Below are positions 29,899 through 36,827 of a stretch of 37,599 nucleotides of DNA, piece after piece; position 1 is the first letter of the stretch, and each line of letters begins with the position of its first letter. A program made the translations under genes and the position numbers. This DNA is from Psychromonas arctica DSM 14288 (lineage in GTDB: Bacteria > Pseudomonadota > Gammaproteobacteria > Enterobacterales > Psychromonadaceae). Where the stretch lies: positions 1 through 37,599 of the forward strand of contig NZ_AXWP01000057.1 in NCBI RefSeq assembly GCF_000482725.1, in the 5' to 3' direction. Below the pieces are notes generated by a model that saw only the letters and a list, made by a program, of their open reading frames with translations, did not search any database and was not told where the DNA came from.

Positions 29899-30198
29899 AT
29901 GAAAGATGAGTTATTTGAAGATTTACTTGCTAGTGCAAATGAGATGCTAGATATTGAAACAGGCAGCAAAAATCCTGAGGAAAAGCATATTCATGTCTAT
30001 GATACATTAGATGTCAAAGCAATTAGAGAAGCTTCAGGCAAAGATCGCAAAGAGTTCGCCGAAATAATAGGCGCAAGTTATGACTCAGTGTGCAGTTGGG
30101 AAAGTAAGCGTCGTAATCCATCAGGTGTAACAAAAAAGCTATTAACTTTAATCAAAGAAAACCCTGAAAAAATGGTTTCTAAATTAGAATTTTCTTAG
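29899..30198 (+). CDS. HigA/NadS-type antitoxin with helix-turn-helix
   Basis: A 99-aa partner of the preceding toxin, 15 bp downstream. The acidic N-terminal part (residues 1-35) should bind the toxin. The C-terminal half has an XRE-like helix-turn-helix (IREASGKDRKEFAEIIGASYDSVCSWESKRRNPSG), which presumably recognises the GTACATAGTAC repeats upstream. The annotation rests on gene order and HTH pattern. Confidence 0.87.
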   Translation: MKDELFEDLLASANEMLDIETGSKNPEEKHIHVYDTLDVKAIREASGKDRKEFAEIIGASYDSVCSWESKRRNPSGVTKKLLTLIKENPEKMVSKLEFS

Positions 30199-30215
30199 AT
30201 TGTCTTTCTTAATAC

Positions 30216-30287
30216 TTAAACTGTGGTCATAAAACATTTAATTTATATTGCTTAATAACACGCTGAACCGTAGATACTGAAGTATCT
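30216..30287 (-). pseudogene. Remnant of a second serine resolvase gene (3' tail only)
   Basis: On the minus strand this reads TSVSTVQRVIKQYKLNVL then a stop, nearly identical to the C-terminal helix-turn-helix of the intact resolvase at 31672 (TSVSTVQRVIKKYRLNIL). In the most conserved part the DNA match is 36 of 37 bases (30250-30286 against 31717-31753). The divergence beyond that shows it comes from a related gene, not a fresh copy. It is joined directly to an integrase tail. Confidence 0.8.
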
Positions 30288-30336
30288 ATACACAGTTATT
30301 TCCGCATAAATTACATGATAAATTTAATTAATAAAA
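30288..30336 (+). pseudogene. Remnant of a second tyrosine integrase gene (3' tail only)
   Basis: Reads YTQLFPHKLHDKFN then stop, the same residues as the end of the intact integrase (29419-29464), but with synonymous differences (ACA CAG TTA versus ACC CAG CTA) and one codon fewer. The nucleophile-tyrosine codon is at its 5' edge. It is probably left from an earlier or neighbouring island whose integrase was a close relative. Confidence 0.8.
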
Positions 30337-30496
30337 AGAAATAAACCGTTTGAAGCAAGACCTAAGCTATTATTTAATCTTTCTATCTATAGTTTTTTAA
30401 TGGTTCACTAACCATGAATATGCATAGATCCTAGCTGAGCCTAATGAGGCTGTAGAATTACAATTACAACAAAATAACTAAAAATGAGTTCCTATA
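30337..30496. other. Non-coding gap with orphan MITE end
   Basis: No gene seen. A small hairpin ATGGTT/AACCAT is at 30400-30415. CTAATGAGGCTGTAGAATTA at 30441-30460 matches the left end of the MITE at 33475-33494 in 18 of 20 bases; no matching right end was found nearby, so it is likely a broken copy. Confidence 0.5.
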
Positions 30497-30577
30497 ATGA
30501 ACCCTAAACGCTTTTAATACTCTAGGTAATCACATTCTATGCGAAGCGTTGTGAATCCCTCACAAATGCTTTGTTAT
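30497..30577 (-). other. Candidate Vibrio-type attC site (degenerate)
   Basis: On the minus strand, starting 8 bases past the stop of the 121-aa gene, the sequence runs ATATAAC, AAAGCATTTGTGAGGGATTC, ACAACGC. From memory this resembles the left half of Vibrio integron attC sites. About 80 bp on it ends in TTAAAAGCGTTTAGG, resembling the right half. The core sites are imperfect and pairing between halves is weak, so the call is tentative. Confidence 0.45.
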
Positions 30578-30584
30578 ATTTGCT

Positions 30585-30950
30585 CTACCAACGTGATGAT
30601 TGAGCCATGACTGAACGTGATACCTGCGCTTGATTGTCACCGGCTATAGAATTGGCTCTCTTTTTTATAGCTGTTGGTAAGGAGTTAGTTTCATCTTTTA
30701 AAATAAAACTAACTGCTTTCGGTGTCACTTTCTTACCATCAGACAATGTGATATCCAACTCATTCGCTACACTTGCTGTTACTTTCATATTTTTAAGTGA
30801 AAGGTAGATGCAAGCAACACGTACTTCTGGGGTTTTATCTGTCGAATTAAGCTCACCAATGAGAGTTTGAAGCTTTGCTATATCTTCATTTAAGTCCTTA
30901 ACGACATATTCTAATAATTCTATTTCTTTCAAAATTTTCTCCAAAAACAT
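30585..30950 (-). CDS. Hypothetical protein, 121 aa, cassette-like
   Basis: Not recognised. The predicted protein begins with an amphipathic, coiled-coil-like helix (residues 5-35, KEIELLEYVVKDLNEDIAKLQTLI) and then has a mixed segment that may resemble a small DNA- or protein-binding domain (KKVTPKAVSFILKDE). There is no signal peptide or membrane helix. It lies on the minus strand like the other cassette genes and is followed within 8 bases by an attC-like sequence. The ATG at 30950 has no obvious ribosome-binding site; a TTG seven codons into the frame, preceded by GGAG, could be the true start. Confidence 0.55.
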   Translation of the reverse strand: MFLEKILKEIELLEYVVKDLNEDIAKLQTLIGELNSTDKTPEVRVACIYLSLKNMKVTASVANELDITLSDGKKVTPKAVSFILKDETNSLPTAIKKRANSIAGDNQAQVSRSVMAQSSRW

Positions 30951-31273
30951 AAAGCCAGTTTAAAGCTCTTACTGAACGAAGGCGCTTTGCGACAGAAAAG
31001 AACAACGACTCATACTCTCTAGTAACACCGCCACCCAGATAGTGATTGCAGGCGAGAAACATTAACGTCACCACTATAACCCCCTTTACCATCAACTTAA
31101 AGCTACAAGGCAAGCGTCCAACTCATTGCATTAACCTCACTCGCCCAGCGAAAAGTAACCCACCAAAAAATGCAGTTCTCAACCACGCAATTTATTATGA
31201 ATAAGTAGACGCGGGCTTGTCCAACACCCAGATCAGATGGCGGCTACGCGACACCTATCATTGTTTGTTAGGC
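30951..31273. other. Gap ending in an attC-type core site
   Basis: No convincing gene; the short frame at 30898-31113 looks spurious. At the right end, GTTAGGC (31267-31273) overlaps the stop codon of the HNH fragment exactly as a core site does in the clear cassette at 35646. A possible partner core GTCCAAC is at 31109-31115. The 165-bp stretch between them does not fold as a clean attC, so only the half-site is claimed. Confidence 0.35.
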
Positions 31274-31573
31274 CTTAAAATACTCTGGTTCCCCACCTAA
31301 CCATTTTGATTTGATGGACTTACCAGAAACTGTTTTGAGATATGATTGCTCAAAAAAGGTATGTACTAGTTTACAATTCGAAAGCACAATATTATTTTTA
31401 ATTTTTAATGCTTCTATTTCATATAGGTGGTCACAGCCAAACTTACACAACGGCATTACAATATTTGGGCCGATTCGTTCATTAAAAGAGCACTTAGACC
31501 TTTTCTTTTTATGCGCAGTGATCAAAGAGCTAATGCTAAATTCATTATTGTTGTGGTTAAGTGATTTTGGCCA
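31268..31573 (-). pseudogene. Truncated HNH endonuclease-like cassette gene
   Basis: The frame reads ...LITAHKKKRSKCSFNERIGP, then NIVMPLCKFGCDHLYE, and ends near LGGEPEYFKA. This fits the C-terminal HNH module of a family with AHIKKRSxCSxxERxDxxNIVMPLCKFGCD. The expected aspartate after the ER is replaced by glycine, and everything before the module is missing: the frame closes at a TAG (31574-31576). A GGCCACTA/TAGTGGCC palindrome (31569-31587) marks the break. The only start is a TTG at 31525, without a good ribosome-binding site. Most likely inactive; family assignment from memory of motif layout. Confidence 0.5.
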
Positions 31574-31671
31574 CTAATTTAGTGGCCAAGTAGGTCATTT
31601 CCGTAGGGCGCTTTATGCTCTTTTGCGGGATAGAAGCCTATATTATTCAATTCGCTGTTACTCAGGGTTAA

Positions 31672-32247
31672 TTAATAACAATTAACCTTTGGTTCTAATA
31701 TATTTAACCTGTATTTCTTAATAACACGCTGAACCGTAGATACTGAAGTACCTAGATTGTTAGCTATTGTTCGTTGCGGTATTTTTTCTTTATATTCATT
31801 AATAATATCAGCCTTTAACCTCATTGAAGAAGATCTTCCTTCATAGACCCCTTTTGCTTTTGCTTGAGCAATCCCTTCCGCTTGACGCTGTTTCATTATG
31901 TCTCGTTCAAATTGGTAAACAGCACCAAGCATATTCAGCATCAATTCATTCATAGGGTTTTGTTTATTTGCCGAAAACACCATATTTTCTTTCAAAAATT
32001 TAACTGCAACCCCCTTATCTATAAAAAACTCAATAAGGTCTTTTAGATCCTTTAGATTACGTGCTAAACGGCTTATATCATGACAAATAACAATATCACC
32101 TGATCTTGCATGCTCTTTTAACTTAATAAGCTCTGGTCGATTTGTATTTGCTCCACTTACTTTATCAATAAATGTTTTATCAGCTTCGATGATTTGACGA
32201 TCAGTATTTTGTTCAATAGTTGAAACTCGAAGATAAGCTAATTTCAT
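31672..32247 (-). CDS. Serine recombinase/resolvase (Pin/Tn3 resolvase family)
   Basis: A 191-aa small serine recombinase. The N-terminal catalytic domain begins YLRVSTIEQNTDRQ with nucleophile S9 and includes DISRLARNLKDL and the long E-helix. A C-terminal helix-turn-helix (PQRTIANNLGTSVSTVQRVIKKY) binds DNA. It could be a transposon resolvase or an invertase; no transposase partner or clear cross-over site is recognised, although palindromic repeats lie upstream. A tail fragment of a relative is fossilised at 30216-30287. Confidence 0.88.
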   Translation of the reverse strand: MKLAYLRVSTIEQNTDRQIIEADKTFIDKVSGANTNRPELIKLKEHARSGDIVICHDISRLARNLKDLKDLIEFFIDKGVAVKFLKENMVFSANKQNPMNELMLNMLGAVYQFERDIMKQRQAEGIAQAKAKGVYEGRSSSMRLKADIINEYKEKIPQRTIANNLGTSVSTVQRVIKKYRLNILEPKVNCY

Positions 32248-32673
32248 TTCAGTCTTTTTGTATTCATAAGTTCAAACCCTAGAATAATGAATATTAAACA
32301 TCATGTAAAGCCTAATAAATCATTGCTTTTGTATTCAAGCCACGACCGTGTTCATAAGCATACATATGAACACAATAAAGTTGAGTAATTACATGAGTTA
32401 TGCCACCCAATTACACCCAAAATGCCAGGCATGATCATCTAAAGCGATCATTAAATAACATTTACTGTGATCACTTAATTATCTTGGGTTTTCAATTAAT
32501 AAATTAAGATCATTTTACGGTTAGCTGACATTAGATTTTGTTTTACTAACGCCCGCTGTTCCGACAAAGCAGACATTACTGGTATGTCGCTTTGGCCCCT
32601 TTGAGATAGAAAACTTACAGGACAACAGCTATTCATTGGCTTTAGCAGTATAGTCACTTGTATGGCAATTCGC
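32248..32673. other. Palindrome-rich gap upstream of the resolvase
   Basis: No gene. GTGTTCAT (32348-32355) is repeated in inverse at 32366-32373. Four GATCA motifs follow: ATGATCAT (32431-32438), GATCAT (32446-32451), GTGATCAC (32467-32474) and GATCAT (32508-32513). These could be resolvase sub-sites or an operator. Further right, CAAAGCAGACAT (32565-32576) pairs with ATGTCGCTTTG (32584-32594) with one bulged base, next to GCGGGCGTTAGT on the minus strand (32544-32555). That combination recalls the right half of an attC belonging to the DUF5677 gene. Confidence 0.45.
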
Positions 32674-33303
32674 TTAAACTTCTTCAGATTTCCAAACTTG
32701 CAAACTAAGCAATTCTGTTGCATTTAAAACAGTGGTAACATTATCTAGCAACGAATTTACACCTTCTTCCGTTATTTCACATAACACTGAAATCATTGTT
32801 GAATGAGCATAAGACAAAGATAAGTCTCTATACAAAGAATCATAAAAGGGGCCAAGCTCAGATTTATTAGCGGCATTAAAAATACAATACCCTAAATCTT
32901 TTATTGGATTTTCTTCATAGCCATTGATGCCGGCTTCAAGTTTCTCACGATGATCTGATGTCAAAGTATCTTGTTTGTCTTTATCTGTGCTTCTTTTAAG
33001 GGCTTTCATACCTTTTAAAAGCGAAGTTTGAGATTTATTAAAAAACTCATCATAGAAATTTTCATCTCGCTCAAGTGCGAACAAGTTGAATAGGTGTTCT
33101 AGTGAGAGGCGATGAATAGAGAATGCTTCTTCCCTTAAATCATTCTTAAGCAGTAATATGATACTTACACTATTATTTAGAATTTTCTTCCTGAGCTTAA
33201 GCATTACATATTCTTTATCAACAGTATCAGCCTTGCTTATATGTAATAGTCTTTCATTAGACTCTGCTATTAATTGCTGAACTTCGTTCAATTTTTCTTT
33301 CAT
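32674..33303 (-). CDS. DUF5677-like protein (cassette gene)
   Basis: A 209-aa all-helical soluble protein with ILLLKNDLREEAFSIHRLSLEHLFNLFALE near residues 40-75 and a second helical block with a YAHSTMIS motif. The layout resembles DUF5677 proteins, whose function is unknown. The frame is open to a TTG at 33345, but the ATG at 33303 is preceded by ATAGGT and avoids the MITE, so it is preferred. It is on the minus strand like its neighbours and lies 33 bp from the end of a MITE that may have replaced its promoter region. Confidence 0.65.
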   Translation of the reverse strand: MKEKLNEVQQLIAESNERLLHISKADTVDKEYVMLKLRKKILNNSVSIILLLKNDLREEAFSIHRLSLEHLFNLFALERDENFYDEFFNKSQTSLLKGMKALKRSTDKDKQDTLTSDHREKLEAGINGYEENPIKDLGYCIFNAANKSELGPFYDSLYRDLSLSYAHSTMISVLCEITEEGVNSLLDNVTTVLNATELLSLQVWKSEEV

Positions 33304-33336
33304 ATTAATACCTATAGAAAATTTAGAATAATTGAG

Positions 33337-33461
33337 TATACCCAAACAACTTGATAATGCTTCTCATGTAGATTGGTCTTTAGGCCATCAATCGGTCAGT
33401 GACGAGATAAATCCCGACCTACAACCCCTGCAATTTTGCATCTTGAAGTATCATGGGTATA
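33337..33461. mobile_element. MITE related to the IS630-family element
   Basis: Ends TATACCCA... (33337) and ...TGGGTATA (33461) form imperfect terminal inverted repeats. The right end read inward (TATACCCA, then TACTTCAAGATGCAAAATTG) closely follows the left end of the IS630-family element at 37265 (TATACCCA, then TACCTCAAGATGCAAAATTG). About 125 bp, no coding capacity, bounded by TA as expected for IS630-type insertion. It is therefore probably mobilised by that transposase. Confidence 0.75.
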
Positions 33462-33480
33462 TATGAATGTTTGTCTAACG

Positions 33481-33606
33481 AGGCTGTAGAATTTCTCCAT
33501 CTCTGGAGAAAAACAGCGATTTTTAATATTTAATATTTAAATAAAGCAACAGGTTAAAAATATAAAATTCTTATTGATTTACAAAAACGAATTATTCTAC
33601 AGCCTA
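33481..33606. mobile_element. Second MITE-like element with AGGCTGTAGAAT ends
   Basis: AGGCTGTAGAAT (33481-33492) is mirrored by ATTCTACAGCCT (33595-33606), a 12-bp perfect terminal inverted repeat around 102 bp of very AT-rich DNA. A perfect 8-bp hairpin lies near the left end (33492-33511). A third copy of the end occurs alone at 30441. The parent element is not recognised. It abuts the 3' end of the group II intron. Confidence 0.7.
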
Positions 33607-33608
33607 TC

Positions 33609-35558
33609 GTGGTAGAGCGATCTGTTACCAGACCGACCCCACACAGATCCGGACGTGCGGAACTACCGCATCCGGCTCTTCAGTTAAATATTCACTCGTG
33701 TAAAACACGACCCTAGTACCAATCGACAAGTATATTTCGCTTGCTCACCTTGGGTACTTCAATTTTAAAATAACTTAACATCTTCTTGAAATTACTCCAA
33801 TTATAGCTTTTCCGACCGCTTCTTCTATTTAACCATTTATACAGGTTATGCAGTACATAGTTATATAAATGAGACAGACTACGACTATTGTCAGGCAGCC
33901 CAAAGTAATTTCTGAATCCGGTCAGTTTGCGTCTTAATTGGGGAAGCCACTCTCTTAATTTAAGTGAGTATTTTCCCTTTATCCATTGATAATACTCCGT
34001 CAACGTCCCTTTCTGTTTCTTAACAGCAGTTCTTCGTCGAAGTCTTACTTTACCATTGGCATCGGTTCCCCAATAAAACTCAAAACCTAAAAATGCAAAA
34101 TGACGCTTTCGCCCTACATGGAAGCGACTAAACCGCATCAATGATGTTTTATCTTCCGCGACGTCTAAATTGAATTTATTTAATCGTTTCGGTAATACCC
34201 GATAAAAGCGCTCCGCATCCTTTGAAAACTGAAATGCACAGACAAAATCATCCGCATAGCGGATCATCATACATCGCCCTTCCATTGCTGGTTTTACTTT
34301 CTTTTCAAACCAAAGATCTAATGCGTAATGTAAGTAAATATTAGCCAGTACTGGGCTGATAATACCCCCTTGAGGACTACCACTCGTTGGCTTAGTAAAG
34401 ACACCATCGGGCGATTTAATCCGCGCTTTTAACCATTGGCTTATCAAGCTAAGCATTGCGGCATCATCAATTCGTTGTTTAAGCATCTCCATTAACCAAT
34501 TATGATCGAGGTTGTCAAAGAAGCCTTTAATATCAGCTTCTACAATGTAACCATAACCTTTAAATTGTAGATTGAGTGTTAAACTATGAATGGCTTGATG
34601 GGCACTTTTATTCGGTCGATAACCATAACTGTTACGCAAAAAGTCTTGTTCCCAGATACTTTGCAGGATCTGGCTAACGCTTTGCTGTACCAATTTGTCA
34701 CTGACCGTGGGTAGGCCTAATGGCCGCTGTTTACCGTTCGATTTGGGAATAAAGATGCGCTTAATATCATTCGCCCTATAACATTTCTGTTTAAGTTGAT
34801 GACTTAAGCTCGTTATATTTTCAACTAAGTTAGCCTGATATTGAACAATAGAGCATCCATCAATACCTGGCACAGCTTTCTTGTTGAGTTGCCCCCAACT
34901 TTCATATAGGCATTCAGTATTTAGTAATCCATATAAATTCTGAAACCTATGTTTAGGGTGAGTATGTGCTTTAAATGTGATGTTATTAAGTGTCGTTGTC
35001 ATCGTATCTCCAGCCCTACTTTGTCCGGACCATGTATCTGCTTAATAACGGATATAACTGTCAGCTCCTTCGCCATGTACAAGGCTTTCCCCTGCTCAGA
35101 CTACTATGGGCTGATCTGACTTCCAAAAGATCTTCGTTTGCCTTGCTTTTCACTCAGCTTCCCTACCACCTTCCTTGTGGAATACCTTTGGATCTCTCAA
35201 GTTCTCGATGCATCTCTACATACATGCCACGGCTTGAAAACTCCGCTGACTCGCCACAATCTAACCACTGCGATTGCTTTGCTTGGACTTCGATGGCGTT
35301 GCAAACCTCGTCAGTCAGATCTAATATTTATCGGAGCGATACCAGCACTTCAGGGACACGCATCCCCTATGGCCTATATGATTCTCTGTGTACGCTTCAC
35401 CTATCTTGTTCACTTGATTTATCTGGTTCGCACCAATGAAATGCTATTGCAAATCTCAAGCTCCGCCAAAGGCGCAACACTCGATACAGGTGGTTGGTTA
35501 AACCTTACCTGACAGGGACTTACACCCTGCAAGATGCACCAAGCTTAGCTTGACGCAC
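33609..35558 (-). mobile_element. Class C group II intron inserted in an attC site
   Basis: On the minus strand the intron starts with GTGCGTC (35558), directly after the attC sequence ending GGCGTTG. The reverse transcriptase gene occupies domain IV. Domain V is a clear 34-nt hairpin (33678 down to 33645: GAGCCGGATGCGG, loop TAGT, CCGCACGTCCGGATCT). It ends near CTACCAC at 33609; that boundary is uncertain by a few bases. Total about 1950 bp, normal for class C. The 5' structural domains (35003-35558) yield only spurious reading frames. Insertion in an attC core is the habit of the class C-attC subgroup. Confidence 0.85.
33713..35002 (-). CDS. ltrA: Group II intron reverse transcriptase/maturase
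   Basis: A 429-aa intron-encoded protein that assists splicing and retrohoming. RT blocks are present: PGIDGCSIVQYQANL, RPLGLPTVSDKLVQQ, YGYRPNKSAHQAI, VEADIKGFFDNLDH, SGSPQGGIISPVLANIYLH, and the catalytic MIRYADDFV (YADD at 249-252). The maturase (X/GIIM) region ends with the RRKLTGFRNYFGLPDN-type segment. There is no C-terminal HNH endonuclease domain, as expected for class C, which relies on single-stranded or hairpin targets. GGAG precedes the ATG. Confidence 0.95.
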   Translation of the reverse strand: MTTTLNNITFKAHTHPKHRFQNLYGLLNTECLYESWGQLNKKAVPGIDGCSIVQYQANLVENITSLSHQLKQKCYRANDIKRIFIPKSNGKQRPLGLPTVSDKLVQQSVSQILQSIWEQDFLRNSYGYRPNKSAHQAIHSLTLNLQFKGYGYIVEADIKGFFDNLDHNWLMEMLKQRIDDAAMLSLISQWLKARIKSPDGVFTKPTSGSPQGGIISPVLANIYLHYALDLWFEKKVKPAMEGRCMMIRYADDFVCAFQFSKDAERFYRVLPKRLNKFNLDVAEDKTSLMRFSRFHVGRKRHFAFLGFEFYWGTDANGKVRLRRRTAVKKQKGTLTEYYQWIKGKYSLKLREWLPQLRRKLTGFRNYFGLPDNSRSLSHLYNYVLHNLYKWLNRRSGRKSYNWSNFKKMLSYFKIEVPKVSKRNILVDWY

Positions 35559-35652
35559 CAACGCCACGTTAAGCGGCAAAAAATTGTTGGCTATAATGTG
35601 AACGGAGTGAAACAGCCAACTGTTTTTTGTCCGTTTGAACGTCTTGTTAGGC
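35559..35652 (-). other. attC site 1, interrupted by the group II intron
   Basis: An imperfect palindrome runs from GTTAGGC (35646-35652, overlapping the stop of the 194-aa gene) to CAACGCC (35559). ACGTTAAGCGG pairs with CCGTTTGAACGT and TTGGCT with AGCCAA. The minus-strand 3' core is cut after GTTG by the intron. This is the standard layout of a marine integron attC of about 95 bp. Confidence 0.88.
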
Positions 35653-36231
35653 AGATTTTTGCACAAGCTTTACTAAAAGCCCTTTAAGTATTACACGTGG
35701 TCCACAGGTTACTTCCCACTTAATTTGGTTTTTCTCTTCTATTAATTTTAATTCCCTTGGTATTACTCCCCAACCAGTTTTTATTTCTTCATCAGTATGT
35801 TTAGAGCCTATAACAGGTTTTCCAGTCAGGTCTTGCAGAAGCCAAGTTACACATTGGTTCCATATTTCTGGTTGCCTCAACATAAAGTCGGGTAATTCTG
35901 AGGCTTTAAAAAGTAACAAGAGTTCGGAATGTAATTCAGGAATTGATAAAACTTTAGAAATGCCAATAATAATCTTTGTTGGATCATCTGATTGGTGTTT
36001 ATCTACGATTTTTGCAATTTGATCTAGTAATACTTTCGCCGATCTACGATCCAGTTTGGGATGTAAAGACCAGTCAGAAAAAAGTCTTACAGTTGGATAT
36101 TTATCAAATTGGTTATTCGATTCAATTAACTCTCTTGATAGTGAGAACATTCGCAAGCAGTCAGATACATTGGCACTATTACACATTTGAACTTGTGAAA
36201 AAAGGTTAAGCAATCTCCGTTTAGCTGGCAT
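35647..36231 (-). CDS. Hypothetical integron cassette protein, 194 aa
   Basis: Not recognised. The predicted product is soluble, mostly helical, with a basic start (MPAKRRLLNLFSQVQ), a YPTVRLFSDWSLHPKLDR stretch and a C-terminal beta-like tail (IKWEVTCGPRVILKGLLVKLV). There is no signal peptide or membrane helix. The start lies 14 bp inside the cassette boundary and the stop overlaps the attC core, the classic promoterless cassette layout (cassette about 35562-36250). Expression would depend on an upstream promoter. Confidence 0.75.
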   Translation of the reverse strand: MPAKRRLLNLFSQVQMCNSANVSDCLRMFSLSRELIESNNQFDKYPTVRLFSDWSLHPKLDRRSAKVLLDQIAKIVDKHQSDDPTKIIIGISKVLSIPELHSELLLLFKASELPDFMLRQPEIWNQCVTWLLQDLTGKPVIGSKHTDEEIKTGWGVIPRELKLIEEKNQIKWEVTCGPRVILKGLLVKLVQKSA

Positions 36232-36244
36232 TCTATCTCCTTCT

Positions 36245-36346
36245 GCCTAACGCCTACTTAAGCGGACAAAAATAGTGGGCTAAAATTTTGTTGAGGAACG
36301 AAATATGGCCCGCTGTTTTTGTTCCGATTTTAAGTTCTTGTTATGT
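36245..36346 (-). other. attC site 2
   Basis: 102 bp from GCCTAAC (36245-36251) to GTTATGT (36340-36346). ACTTAAGCGGAC pairs with GTTCCGATTTTAAGT, and GTGGGCTA with the TGGCCCGC segment, with a variable loop between. The right core overlaps the stop codon of the 157-aa gene. It separates two minus-strand cassettes and is the best-preserved attC of the window. Confidence 0.9.
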
Positions 36347-36814
36347 ACTTTTAGCACAACACTCGTAAGGCGTTCTTTGCGAGACCACATTAAATTTTGC
36401 TACTATAACACCAGATATAATTGAGCATACTAAAGTCAGAACGGCTACCAAGTACCAGCCTTTACGATTTTCAGAACGACTATGAAAATACTCAATTCCT
36501 TTTTCACCAATGAATAAGTAAGCATCTTCATTATCAGAAGCTAACAGAGATAAAGATTTGTAACTCTGTTCTCCTGTACCCTGAGAATAGGCTTGAAAAG
36601 TGAGAGCCATGATATAACTATTAATTTCTGTAGTGCCTTTAACTTTAGGTATTGGTCCCGTAAAGTTAATATATCCAGCTTTTAATAGTGCTGTTAACCC
36701 ATAAAAATCTCTATGGTCATTATGTGTTCTCTTGATCATTCTACAGAGCTCACGAATTCCAACTTCATCTTGTTCATGAATTAATTTCAAAATATCATGA
36801 TTAATTTTCTTCAC
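36341..36814 (-). CDS. Hypothetical cassette protein with winged-helix-like N-terminus and one membrane helix
   Basis: Not recognised as a family. Residues 1-52 (KINHDILKLIHEQDEVGIRELCRMIKRTHNDHRDFYGLTALLKAGYI) read like a winged helix or MarR-like domain. A polar middle follows, and residues 119-141 (GWYLVAVLTLVCSIISGVIV) form a clear transmembrane helix near the C-terminus, so the protein is likely tail-anchored with a cytoplasmic DNA- or protein-binding head. The start is GTG with GGAG upstream, about 20 bp inside the cassette. The stop overlaps attC 2. Confidence 0.72.
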   Translation of the reverse strand: MKKINHDILKLIHEQDEVGIRELCRMIKRTHNDHRDFYGLTALLKAGYINFTGPIPKVKGTTEINSYIMALTFQAYSQGTGEQSYKSLSLLASDNEDAYLFIGEKGIEYFHSRSENRKGWYLVAVLTLVCSIISGVIVAKFNVVSQRTPYECCAKST

Positions 36815-36827
36815 AGAAACTCCATAG

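Noticed and set aside
30898-31113. 71-codon minus-strand frame
   Set aside because: It overlaps the start of the 121-aa gene out of frame, lies in an attC-like gap, and has no supporting features.
32496-32723. 75-codon minus-strand frame near the DUF5677 gene
   Set aside because: It overlaps the end of that gene out of frame and crosses the bulged hairpin; probably read-through of a repeat, not a gene.
33713-35002. Retron or diversity-generating reverse transcriptase
   Set aside because: The maturase domain, domain V and intron boundaries identify a group II intron; no msr/msd or template repeat pair was seen.
35003-35512. Two plus-strand reading frames of 149 and 124 codons
   Set aside because: They lie in the structured 5' RNA domains of the group II intron, on the opposite strand. 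Such frames often appear there and show no protein-like features.
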